From NCBI RefSeq assembly GCF_001515525.1, contig NZ_BCNQ01000002.1, forward strand, positions 41,516 through 105,515: DNA of 64,000 bases. Reading direction: 5' to 3'. Source of the DNA: Piscicoccus intestinalis NBRC 104926 (GTDB taxonomy: Bacteria > Actinomycetota > Actinomycetes > Actinomycetales > Dermatophilaceae). The notes below the pieces were generated by a model. It searched no databases, was not told the DNA's origin, and worked only from the letters and a program-made list of their open reading frames with translations. Shown here piece after piece: positions 50,116-58,297 of the stretch; the stretch's first letter is position 1, and every line of letters begins with the position of its first letter. Position numbers and translations under genes: made by a program.

Positions 50116-50519
50116 CCACTTACCTGCTCGACGCGAACGTGCTCATCGCCCTGGCGGTACCTCAGCACGTGCATCACGAGCGGTGCGACCGATGGCTCGC
50201 CTCCATCGCGTCCTTCGCCACGTGCCCCATAACGCAGGGTGCGGTGGTGCGTTTCCTCGTGCGGTCCGGCGAACTCGCCTCCGACGCCCAACGCTGGCTC
50301 GAGGCCGTGGCAGCCCGCACGGACCACGCCTTCTGGCCCGACGACATCCCGTTCGCAGCAACCGACTTGACCGATGTGTCCGGGCACCGTCAGGTGACCG
50401 ACGCCTATTTGCGCTCGCTGGCGCTGGCCCGCGGCAGCCTCGTCGCGACTCTCGACGAGCCCATGTCTCGGTTGCCCGGTGGTTTCCTGATCCCGCGGAT
50501 CGTCCCGCGCGGCTTGTAG
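50112..50519 (+). CDS. vapC: VapC-type PIN-domain toxin
   Basis: 135 residues, GTG start. PIN nuclease features: Asp in YLLDANVLIAL, the ITQGAVVRFL helix common in this VapC group (where the second acidic residue is replaced by Gln/Gly), Asp in QVTDAYLRSLA and Asp in LVATLDE. Mg-dependent RNase expected to cut tRNA or rRNA when freed from VapB. Its 3' end overlaps the convergent membrane-protein gene by 115 bases. Confidence 0.88.
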   Translation: MTTYLLDANVLIALAVPQHVHHERCDRWLASIASFATCPITQGAVVRFLVRSGELASDAQRWLEAVAARTDHAFWPDDIPFAATDLTDVSGHRQVTDAYLRSLALARGSLVATLDEPMSRLPGGFLIPRIVPRGL

Positions 50520-50992
50520 ACGGACAACGCGGTCATCACGCCGAACGCGAGCAGATTGCCCACCCCCAGCGCGACGATCCTTGCCGAGAGCGCCTGGGCG
50601 GCGGCCGGGGTGCCGTCGGCCACCGACTCCTCGATCCAGCGGCCGATTCCGACGGTGGAGGCGAGGATGACAACCACGGTGAGCACGAGTTTGATCGTCA
50701 CCCACCAGTGCACGAAGAGCCCCCAACGGGTGCCGAGCGAGACGACGAGCCCGCTGATGAGCGCCCCGAACGCGGCGGGGATGACCACCCACGTGTCGAT
50801 GAGCCGGATCGCGTGATGCGCCAGCAGTGGGGTGAGTTCGCCGCCGGGTCGCGACCAGGCGTGTGCTCCGAGCGAGACATTCGCCGCCCCGGCGCCGAGC
50901 CATCCGACGGAGAACACGACATGGGCGAGCAGCCACGCCTTGCGGGCGGCCGGTGAGAGCTGAGCGCGCCGCCCGCGCTGCTCAGGACCCAT
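50405..50992 (-). CDS. Four-helix membrane protein (DUF2269-like)
   Basis: 195 residues from ATG 50992. Four hydrophobic segments and a conserved HVVFSVGWLGAGAANVSL start with GLFVHWWVTIKLVLTVVVIL further on, as in small DUF2269-type membrane proteins. The C-terminal ~30 residues are basic and overlap the vapC 3' end antisense. The start overlaps the MarR gene by 11 bases, so the two are co-transcribed. Function unknown. Confidence 0.72.
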   Translation of the reverse strand: MGPEQRGRRAQLSPAARKAWLLAHVVFSVGWLGAGAANVSLGAHAWSRPGGELTPLLAHHAIRLIDTWVVIPAAFGALISGLVVSLGTRWGLFVHWWVTIKLVLTVVVILASTVGIGRWIEESVADGTPAAAQALSARIVALGVGNLLAFGVMTALSVYKPRGTIRGIRKPPGNRDMGSSRVATRLPRASASERK

Positions 50993-51419
50993 CGGCCGGC
51001 TCGTCGAGGCGCTCACGAACTGCTCGAAGGTGCTCGACGAACGTCGGCACTGCCGCGCTCGGCAGACCGATCGCCGCCGGCGCGTTGAGAGCCTCCACCT
51101 GTGGGCGCACGACCGCCAGCAGGTCGAGGCCGATCGGGGTGATGCCGATTCCCGCTGCCCGACCGCGGCCCGGCGGCCCGGCGCGCCGGACCAACCCTCG
51201 GGCCAGCAGGGAGTCGATGAGAGGGTCCATGCTCTGCGGGGTCACCAAGACAGCCCGGGCCAACTGCGCCTTGGTGAAGTCATCGCCGTCGGCGAGGCAG
51301 GCAAGAACGCCGAACTGGTTGGGGGTGAGCCCGTGCTCGACGAAGAGCTCTCGAAAGCGCCGGGCCACGACCTGATGGGTCTGCACCAACTCCCACAGGG
51401 GCAGCAGCGCCTTGGTCAT
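50982..51419 (-). CDS. MarR family transcriptional regulator
   Basis: 145 residues. Winged-helix region: LTPNQFGVLACLADGDDFTKAQLARAVLVTPQSMDPLIDSLLARGLVRRAG, then the wing GRGRAAGIGITPIGLDLL. Probably controls itself and the following membrane protein. A second MarR gene remnant lies upstream at 51633-51800. Confidence 0.88.
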   Translation of the reverse strand: MTKALLPLWELVQTHQVVARRFRELFVEHGLTPNQFGVLACLADGDDFTKAQLARAVLVTPQSMDPLIDSLLARGLVRRAGPPGRGRAAGIGITPIGLDLLAVVRPQVEALNAPAAIGLPSAAVPTFVEHLRAVRERLDEPADGS

Positions 51420-51515
51420 GGTCGCCCCCGCGGGCGCCGCGTCCTCGATCGCACCTTCGCACAGTATCAGTCGCCTGATACTAGTCCGGACGGCGTCAGC
51501 CCGCCCGAGTCGCCC

Positions 51516-51641
51516 CTACCCCGCGGCCAGCCGATCGAGCACGGGCGCGAACTGCCGCGCGAGGGCCCCGTTGACCCCGACGACGCTGATGTCCGATTCC
51601 TCGTGCCGGCGCTCCAACTCCCGGCCAACCGACGGGTGCAC
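51516..51641 (-). pseudogene. Unassigned protein C-terminal fragment
   Basis: A 41-codon frame from GTG 51641 to the stop at 51516 reads like real protein near its end (ESDISVVGVNGALARQFAPVLDRLAAG). It is antisense to the start of the MarR remnant. Too short to identify; probably the tail of a gene whose 5' part was lost. Confidence 0.25.
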
Positions 51642-51800
51642 ATCATCGAAATCACCCCGACCGGGCGGGCGCGGTTCCACCGGTCACGCGACGCCGCCGC
51701 CCGGTTCGACGCTCAGCTCCGCGCCGGTTTCACCCACGACGAACTCGAGGCGCTCACGAACGCGCTCACCCGGTTGGCCGCGAACGCGCAGGGGCGCTGA
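51633..51800 (+). pseudogene. C-terminal remnant of a MarR family regulator
   Basis: The final 55 codons read RVHIIEITPTGRARFHRSRD, then FDAQLRAGFTHDELEALTNALTRLAANA, a textbook MarR wing and dimerisation helix. No helix-turn-helix precedes it: upstream codons in this frame are antisense to other coding sequence. The 5' two thirds of the gene have been lost. Confidence 0.6.
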
Positions 51801-51812
51801 CATCTCGGACGG

Positions 51813-52268
51813 TCACCCGACGCGCTCGCAGAGCGAGACGATGATCCCTTCCGGCCCGCGGACGTAGGCCATCCGCCAGGCCCCCTCGTACTCGCCGACG
51901 CCACCGACCAGCCCGTAGCCCTCGCCGGCCGCCCAGGCGATCGCGGCGTCCAGGTCGTCGACCTCGAAGGCGACGTTGCGCAGCCCGAGCTCGTTGGGCA
52001 TCGCAGCGCCCGAGCCCCCCGATAGTCCCGAGCCGGAGACCGACTCCGGCCGCACGAACCGGGCGAGCTCGAGCCTGGCACCGTCGGGCGTCGTGAGCAT
52101 GACGATCTCGGTGCGGGAGTCGGGGATGCCGGACACGGTCTCCAGAAACTCGCCTTCGACGAAGGTCCGGCCCTCGACCTGCAGGCCGAGCGCGACGAAG
52201 AAGCCGGTGACGGCGTCGAGGTCGGTCACGGTGATGCCGACGTGGTCGAAGCGCGGGAGGCGTGCCAT
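51813..52268 (-). CDS. VOC family protein (lactoylglutathione lyase-like)
   Basis: 151 residues with two VOC half-domains: FDHVGITVTDLDAVTGFFVALGLQVEG and LRNVAFEVDDLDAAIAWAAGEGYGLVG, ending GPEGIIVSLCERVG. The N-terminal metal His is present. Start at 52268 (MARLPRF); an in-frame ATG at 52292 overlapping the Ogt stop is an alternative. Third gene of the sigma factor-ogt-VOC run. Confidence 0.87.
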   Translation of the reverse strand: MARLPRFDHVGITVTDLDAVTGFFVALGLQVEGRTFVEGEFLETVSGIPDSRTEIVMLTTPDGARLELARFVRPESVSGSGLSGGSGAAMPNELGLRNVAFEVDDLDAAIAWAAGEGYGLVGGVGEYEGAWRMAYVRGPEGIIVSLCERVG

Positions 52269-52288
52269 GCCCTCATCCTCGCGGGCCG

Positions 52289-52872
<584 letters not shown>

Positions 52873-52876
<4 letters not shown>

Positions 52877-53373
52877 CGGGATGCCCCTTTCGGTGATTCG
52901 CCGGCGCCGTAGGTTCGCCGCAGACTCTTGATGCCGTCCGCTGCCGCCCGGCGCACCGCCTCCGGGGTGCCACCGATGAGTTCCGCCGTCTGGGCATGTG
53001 GCAGGCCGCCGAGATAGTGGTAGGCGATCGCGAGTCGTTGTCGTTCGGGCAGCGCGGCCACCGCCTGCCACACGCCGTATTCGTCGCCGCCGGGGTTACC
53101 GACCGACGAAGGCCGCTCGGGCAGCTCGGCCGGGATCGCGTGCCTGGCCCGGAGGCGGGTCACGTCGATCGCCTTGCGGCGCGCCACCCGCACGAGCCAC
53201 GCCTCCACGTTCGTGTCCTCCGGCAGCTCCGGCCACGAACGCAGCGCCGCCACGAACGTCTCCGACCACGCGTCGTCGGCGTCGGCGCCGGGGCCGAGCA
53301 CGGCACGGCACACGCGCAACACGGTGGCCCCGTGCCGCGTCACGGCCCGCTCGAATGGCTCCTTCATCGTCAT
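52873..53373 (-). CDS. ECF-type RNA polymerase sigma factor
   Basis: 166 residues. Region 2 is visible (FERAVTRHGATVLRVCRAVLGPGADADDAWSETFVAAL) and region 4 with its HTH (VAALPERQRLAIAYHYLGGLPHAQTAELIGGTPEAVRRAAADGIKSLR). No anti-sigma gene is adjacent; the coupled gene is ogt, so it may serve an alkylation or general stress regulon. The ending GESPKGASR is short and basic. Confidence 0.88.
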
Positions 53374-53473
53374 CGCACCGTAGACGCATCAGCCGCGCCG
53401 AACGTGAGATCGACCCGCTTAGAGACCTGTGCCGGACCGACAGGATCGGGGTCGCCCCCGCGAGAATCGGCGC

Positions 53474-53935
53474 ATGGAGACGGTCACGATTCGGGCCGAG
53501 GTCGACGCCGACGCCGCGGCGATCACGCGGATCGTGGAGCTGTCGTACGCGCCGTACATCGCCCGCATGTCTCGCCGGCCGGCGCCGATGGATCAGGACT
53601 ACGCGCACCTCATCGCGAACGCGCAGGTGTGGGTGGCGCAACGGCGCGAAACGATCGTCGGCGTGGCGGTCGCCCACCTGCGCCTCGACCACGTGCTTCT
53701 GGAGAACGTCGCGGTGCATCCGCGGGTCCAGCACGCGGGAGTCGGCAGGCTGCTCATGCGCACGGTCGAGGGCTACGCCGCCGGCCACGAGCGGCGCGAG
53801 GTGCGGCTGTACACCAACGAGGCCATGACCGAGAACCTCGAGTTCTACCCCCGCCTCGGCTATCGGGAGAGCCATCGGGCCGTCGAGCACGGGTTTCGTC
53901 GGGTGTTCTTCGTCAAGACGCTGTCAGCGACGTGA
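53474..53935 (+). CDS. GNAT family N-acetyltransferase
   Basis: 153 residues, ATG 53474. GNAT motif A reads LLENVAVHPRVQHAGVGRLLMRTVEGYA, motif B LYTNEAMTENLEFYPRLGYRES. Acetyl-CoA-dependent; substrate unknown. Divergent from the sigma-factor operon. Confidence 0.88.
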   Translation: METVTIRAEVDADAAAITRIVELSYAPYIARMSRRPAPMDQDYAHLIANAQVWVAQRRETIVGVAVAHLRLDHVLLENVAVHPRVQHAGVGRLLMRTVEGYAAGHERREVRLYTNEAMTENLEFYPRLGYRESHRAVEHGFRRVFFVKTLSAT

Positions 53936-54063
53936 GTCGCGCAGGGCACGCCCCTGTCGTACCGGGTGGTCACCGCCTCATGCAAGCGATAAGCCCGCAG
54001 CGAAGGAGGCGCACGCAGAGCCACCAATAGTTGATCAAAGCCTGTGTCCTCGGAGGTATTGCG

Positions 54064-54083
54064 TTGCAACTGAGTGCAATTGC
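54064..54083. promoter_or_regulatory. Inverted repeats upstream of the trehalase gene
   Basis: TTGCA-N6-TGCAA (54064-54079) is a perfect inverted repeat, and GCAATTGC (54076-54083) a perfect overlapping palindrome. They lie 49-68 bases before the trehalase ATG in an otherwise empty 196-base gap. LacI-type sugar regulators favour such sites; no regulator gene is nearby. Confidence 0.35.
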
Positions 54084-54131
54084 CTCCGCATTCAGGGCGC
54101 GCTCACACCGCTCCTCTGCTTGAATCCCGGC

Positions 54132-55799
54132 ATGAACGCTGCCTCGCGAGCGTCGACGACGACGCGTTCGCGCACTTGCGGGCACCGCGGGCCGCGACGA
54201 ATTGTCGTCGCGTTGACCGCCGGCAGCCTGGCCATGACGCTGGCGACGGCCGGAGCCGGAGCCGCCACCGCGCGCACCGAGCGCCACCCCGACCCGAAGC
54301 CCCGGATCGACCCGCTGTCGGTGAAGACGCCGTCGGAGCTGTACGACGACCTGTTCGTCCAGGTGCAGATGCGCGACATCTTCGTCGACGGCAAGACGTT
54401 CGTCGACGCGGTGCCGAAGCGCCCGGTCGCCGACATCATGAAGGATTACCAGCGGCAGAAGCCCAGCACGAACGCGGCCTTGAAGGCTTTCGCGCTGAAG
54501 AACTTCGTCGTCCCCGGCGTCAACGACGGCCCGCCCACAACGGTCCCGGTCACCAAGGGCGCATCGCTCCAGCAGCACATCAAGGAACTCTGGCCGCACC
54601 TGACCCGCCCCGCCGTGAAAAGCGTCAAGGGCGGCTCAGCCTTGTCCTTGCCCGAGCCTTTCGTCGTGCCGGGTGGACGATTCCGGGAGATGTACTACTG
54701 GGACAGCTACTTCACCATGCTCGGCCTCAAGGAAGACGGGCAGAACACGGTGATGGAAAGCACGATCAACGACTTCGTGTCGCTCGTGGAGCGATACGGG
54801 CACATCCCCAACGGCACGCGCTCGTACTACCTGAGCCGGTCTCAGCCGCCGTTCCTGTACCTCATGGTCGGCCTCTCGGAGACGACGAACGATCGCGTCA
54901 AGGCCCGGCGGCTGGCGGCGGTCAAGGCCGAATACGCGTACATGACCTCGAAGGCCCGCACGGTGTCGATGCCGGACGGCTCGAAGCTGCAGCACTACTG
55001 GGATGCCCGGGCGACCCCGCGTGACGAGTCCTACCTGGAGGATGTCGAGACGGCACACAAGTCCGGGCGCCCGAAGGCGCAGGTCTATCGCGACCTTCGG
55101 GCCGGCGCCGAGAGCGGCTGGGATTACAGTTCCCGGTGGTTCGCCGACGGCAGGTCGATCACGACGATCGACACGACGAACATCGTGCCCGTCGACCTCA
55201 ACAGCCTGCTGTACGGAATGGAGAGATCGATCGCGCAGGGCTGCCGTGAGGCGGCGGACCGCGCGTGTGCGCAGAGTTTCACGAAGAAGGCCGATCGGCG
55301 CGCGAAGGCCATCAACACCTATCTGTGGAGCAGCTCCCAGAAGCGGTACGGCGATTGGGATGTCAAGAAATCCGCCATTCGTCCGGGGGTCACGGCGGCC
55401 ACCGCCTTCCCGCTCTTCGTCGGGCTCGCCCCGAAATCCCGCGTCAACGACCTCGCGGCCACGATCAAAGCCCAGCTGCTGGCTCCGGGCGGGCTGCGCA
55501 CCACGACGGTCAAGACCGGTCAGCAGTGGGATGAACCCAACGGCTGGGCGCCGCTGCAATGGGTCGCGGTCGAGGGGCTCGAGAAGAACGGGCAACACGC
55601 CCTCGCGAAAACGATCTCCGACCGGTTCCTCACCACCGTTCTCGCCGAGTACAAGCGCAGCGGAAAGCTCGTCGAGAAATACAACATCGAATCGCAAGCC
55701 GGCGGCGGAGGCGGCGAATACGAGCTCCAAGACGGCTTCGGCTGGTCGAACGGTGTCACGCGGGCGCTCATCGAGAAGTACGGCATGCCGACGACATAG
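54132..55799 (+). CDS. treA: Secreted alpha,alpha-trehalase (GH37)
   Basis: 555 residues. An N-terminal signal (RGPRRIVVALTAGSLAMTLATAGAGAATA) with an Arg pair suggests export. GH37 signatures are PGGRFREMYYWDSYF and QWDEPNGWAPLQW; the catalytic acid region is AESGWDYSSRW (Asp) and the base region near EKYNIE and GGGGGEYELQDGFGWSNGV. Hydrolyses extracellular trehalose to glucose. ATG 54132 is chosen; a TTG 12 bases upstream is an alternative. GH37 is much less usual in actinobacteria than GH15/GH65-type enzymes. Confidence 0.93.
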   Translation: MNAASRASTTTRSRTCGHRGPRRIVVALTAGSLAMTLATAGAGAATARTERHPDPKPRIDPLSVKTPSELYDDLFVQVQMRDIFVDGKTFVDAVPKRPVADIMKDYQRQKPSTNAALKAFALKNFVVPGVNDGPPTTVPVTKGASLQQHIKELWPHLTRPAVKSVKGGSALSLPEPFVVPGGRFREMYYWDSYFTMLGLKEDGQNTVMESTINDFVSLVERYGHIPNGTRSYYLSRSQPPFLYLMVGLSETTNDRVKARRLAAVKAEYAYMTSKARTVSMPDGSKLQHYWDARATPRDESYLEDVETAHKSGRPKAQVYRDLRAGAESGWDYSSRWFADGRSITTIDTTNIVPVDLNSLLYGMERSIAQGCREAADRACAQSFTKKADRRAKAINTYLWSSSQKRYGDWDVKKSAIRPGVTAATAFPLFVGLAPKSRVNDLAATIKAQLLAPGGLRTTTVKTGQQWDEPNGWAPLQWVAVEGLEKNGQHALAKTISDRFLTTVLAEYKRSGKLVEKYNIESQAGGGGGEYELQDGFGWSNGVTRALIEKYGMPTT

Positions 55800-55851
55800 C
55801 AGCTCGGAGCCGGGGTGGCCTCGACGGTTGTCCCGGCCACCGACGAGCGCC

Positions 55852-56892
55852 TCAGCCGCGGGCGCGCACCCACTCACCGCTCGGGGTGCGCACCCACCCC
55901 GACGGTCCCGCGGGAGCGGGGGTCGCGGTGCTCGACTGACGGCCCGGCGCGACGGGAGGAGCCTGGGTGGCGGCAGGGGCCGGCGCAGCGGAAGGCGTCT
56001 GCGCGCCGGAAGAGCTGCGCAGCCGGGCGAAGTAGGACGCCCACTGCTCGGCGCTCGGCCGCTGCGCGGGGGTCTGGCTGAAGGAGGCGGACAGCAGGGC
56101 CTGGCCGTCGGCGTCGAGGACGTTCGAGACGCGACGCGGGTCCCGGGCGGTCGAGGCGTTGGTGCCCGGGCTCAGGCAGCGCAGCACGAACAGCGCGTAC
56201 TTATAGACGTCGGTCTGGTGGGTCAGCTGGGTGCGCTCGGCCGCGGGCGGCTCCCAGTCGGGGGTGTTGAGCTGCGGCACCGCCGACATCGTGCCGCGCA
56301 CTCGCACGGCGTCGCAGTCCACGAGCATGACGTCGGCGTCCTGGCGGCCCGGCCCGACTCGGAACAGGGCGTTCTTGGCGTTGAGGTCGCCGAACACGAC
56401 GTTGTGGGCGTGCAGCAGGGCGAAGACCCGCGCGAGGCCCTCGCAGATGGCGAACCGCTGATGCAGGTTGACCAGCGGAAACCCCAGCTTGGCGCAGCGG
56501 GCCGCGCCGAGGAACAGGTACTGGATCTCGCGTTCCTTGCGCATCGCCGACCCCGTGATCGACCTCCCCACCTGCACGAAGGAGTCCGGGATCAGTGGCA
56601 TCAGCAGACCGACGACCCGGCCCTGGTCCCGGACGAGCCGGATCGGCCAGGTGGCGTGGGTGTCGAGCAGGTCGCGGTCGCGGTCGTTCATCCGCGTCCG
56701 CACCGCCACCACCGCCTCCAGGCCGCTGCTCGCCAGCTGCCCGGACTTGAACTCCTTGTAGGCCACGGGGTGCGCGAAGTCGCGCAGGCGCAGGGACGGG
56801 CACCGGTAGATCCGACCCTGCCCGCCCTCGGCGATGTATTCGAGCTGGCCGAGCTGGGACTTCTCGATGAGCTCGCCGGCACTCAGGCTCAC
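55852..56892 (-). CDS. Protein kinase-like domain protein
   Basis: 346 residues, GTG start. N-lobe glycine loop EGGQGRIYR (residues 22-30) and Lys46 in AYKEFK; the catalytic loop is VVFGDLNAKNALF with Asp169 and Asn174; the DFG motif is VDCDAV. The C-terminal 90 residues are Pro/Ala-rich and end with a repeated GWVRTPSGEWVR motif, possibly surface-exposed binding tail. Typically such kinases sit after a von Willebrand A protein and a PP2C phosphatase; here only a truncated PP2C remains upstream (GTGA overlap). Confidence 0.8.
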   Translation of the reverse strand: MSLSAGELIEKSQLGQLEYIAEGGQGRIYRCPSLRLRDFAHPVAYKEFKSGQLASSGLEAVVAVRTRMNDRDRDLLDTHATWPIRLVRDQGRVVGLLMPLIPDSFVQVGRSITGSAMRKEREIQYLFLGAARCAKLGFPLVNLHQRFAICEGLARVFALLHAHNVVFGDLNAKNALFRVGPGRQDADVMLVDCDAVRVRGTMSAVPQLNTPDWEPPAAERTQLTHQTDVYKYALFVLRCLSPGTNASTARDPRRVSNVLDADGQALLSASFSQTPAQRPSAEQWASYFARLRSSSGAQTPSAAPAPAATQAPPVAPGRQSSTATPAPAGPSGWVRTPSGEWVRARG

Positions 56893-57134
56893 TCGTCACC
56901 CACCAGCCACACGACGAGCGCGGCCCGGTCGTCGTCGAAGGTCTTGCGGCCGAACGCGACCTGGGCCGCGAACTCCACCGGGTGCGGCGGGCGGGACCAC
57001 AGCTGAGCCAGGGTCGTCCCGACCTCGCCCGCGCCGGAGCCCAGCGGGTCGCCGACGCCGTCGGTCATCAGCACCAGCGCGGCCCCGTCACCGAGGGTCG
57101 TCTCGACCACCACCGGGTCCTCCTCGGGAACCAC
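56889..57134 (-). pseudogene. PP2C-family phosphatase, C-terminal remnant
   Basis: 81 codons reading VVVETTLGDGAALVLMTDGVGDPLG, then FAAQVAFGRKTFDDDRAALVVWLV: the final third of a PP2C phosphatase with the metal Asp of TDGVGD and the FDDDRAAL motif. The 5' two thirds, including the first metal-binding motifs, are missing. It overlaps the kinase gene by GTGA, so a phosphatase-kinase operon once existed and was cut near 57130-57175. Confidence 0.7.
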
Positions 57135-57174
57135 GGCGCGGCGAACCCGAGACGCTGCGCCGCTGGTTGGCCGC

Positions 57175-57357
57175 CTAGTCTGCCTCCAGCAGAGCCCGTT
57201 GCTCGGCGAGGTCCAGGAGCCAGGTCTGGGTGGCTCGACGGCGGGCGGTACCGGTCTTGCCCACGCCCTTCGGGCCGTCCAACGCGATGGCCGGAGCCAA
57301 CGGCATGAGCTCGTCGAGTTCGCGGTCGATCGTGCGGGTCAGATATGGCGGCGCCAT
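57175..57357 (-). pseudogene. AAA/DUF4143-family ATPase, N-terminal remnant
   Basis: 60 codons from ATG 57357 with Walker A GPKGVGKTGTA and the LLDLAEQRALLEAD segment, as in the start of DUF4143 ATPases; the rest is absent and the stop at 57175 comes from the junction. A complete paralogue lies at 58298-59593. Together with the adjacent PP2C stump it marks one deletion or recombination joint of about 40 bases. Confidence 0.7.
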
Positions 57358-57361
57358 CGCG

Positions 57362-57430
57362 CTACTGTACCTTGGGACGGTTTCCTACTGTACCTCTAGG
57401 TCAGTACTTACTGAACCTCTGGTCAGCGCT
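57362..57430. repeat. Array of three 23-bp repeats upstream of the ATPase remnant
   Basis: Three direct repeats start exactly 23 bases apart: CTACTGTACCT (57362 and 57385) and the variant TTACTGAACCT (57408). They lie directly before the ATPase-remnant ATG. On the minus strand each box reads AGGTACAGTAG; TACAGT of the first would be a -10 hexamer 6 bases from the ATG, a leaderless promoter. Two helical turns of spacing suggests cooperative binding of a regulator. Confidence 0.6.
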
Positions 57431-57623
57431 CCGCGGATCGCCGGATAAAGCCCAACGTCCAGCATGGAGGCGGGGGAAGAGCCTCGGGCACGTCCCGGCG
57501 ACTACTCGCGGGCGCCTGCTGTCCACCGCAGTGAGGCGTCCCATTCCATGTGGTCTGTCCGTTCGACGCGGATGGTTGACCTGGGGCAGCGGGGCTGCTC
57601 GCCCCAGTGCATACCGTGTGGCC

Positions 57624-58190
57624 ATGACCCAGGTGGCTTTGGTGCCCGTGACGGCAGACCAGCGGCACGTGTTCATCGAACAGATTCAGGCCGCTTTTCA
57701 GACGGGCTACGAGCAGGTGTACGGCCCGGCGGACCGACCGATCCTCCCCCGAGACGACGTCGAGAAGTCATTCTCGGCGCCCGGGGCGGATGGCTGGTTC
57801 GCCGTGGGTGAGGACGGATCCGTGGTCGGTGGAGCGATCGTGGTTGTCCAGGATCCCGGCGACCGTGGAAATCTCGACCTCCTCTACACGGTGGTCGGCC
57901 GGCAGGGTAAGCGCGCGGGCCGGGGAATCTGGCAGGCGATCGAGCGGCAATACCCACAGGTGTTGGTGTGGGAGACGCACACCCCGTACTTCGAGAAGCG
58001 CAACATCCATTTCTACGTCAACAAGCTGGGCTTCCAGATCGTCGAGTACTACCACGCCGGCCACCCCGATCCGCACCGGGATCCCGAGCATCCTGGGGCC
58101 GCAGAACAGGACTTCTTCCGGTTCGAGAAGCGCATCGTCAACGACGGTCCGACAACTGAGCAGCGGAGATCAGCTGACTCCGCAAAGTGA
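57624..58190 (+). CDS. GNAT family N-acetyltransferase
   Basis: 188 residues from ATG 57624. Acetyltransferase features: FIEQIQAAFQTGYEQVYG, GAIVVVQDPGDRGNLDLLYTVVGRQGKRAGRGIWQAIE and the C-terminal YFEKRNIHFYVNKLGFQIVEYYHAGHPDP segment typical of YjgM/YesJ-like GNATs. Intact and out of place among gene fragments; base composition is lower in GC than average for the window. Substrate unknown. Confidence 0.87.
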   Translation: MTQVALVPVTADQRHVFIEQIQAAFQTGYEQVYGPADRPILPRDDVEKSFSAPGADGWFAVGEDGSVVGGAIVVVQDPGDRGNLDLLYTVVGRQGKRAGRGIWQAIERQYPQVLVWETHTPYFEKRNIHFYVNKLGFQIVEYYHAGHPDPHRDPEHPGAAEQDFFRFEKRIVNDGPTTEQRRSADSAK

Positions 58191-58212
58191 CGTGCTGTGA
58201 TCTGCCTCGGGT

Positions 58213-58237
58213 CTCGTCCTGGACTCGTCCTGGACTC
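58213..58237. repeat. 11-bp tandem repeat
   Basis: CTCGTCCTGGA occurs twice in tandem (58213-58223, 58224-58234), followed by CTC, in the gap between the GNAT and DUF4143 genes. Probably slippage. Confidence 0.6.
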
Positions 58238-58297
58238 TTCAGCAAGCTGGAGTCATGCCCGCACCAAGGACGAAGACCGCGTCAAGTGAGTGTGCGA

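Noticed and set aside
57401..57676. Minus-strand frames of 81-91 codons upstream of the GNAT gene
   Set aside because: No conserved pattern, and they overlap the repeat array and the GNAT start.
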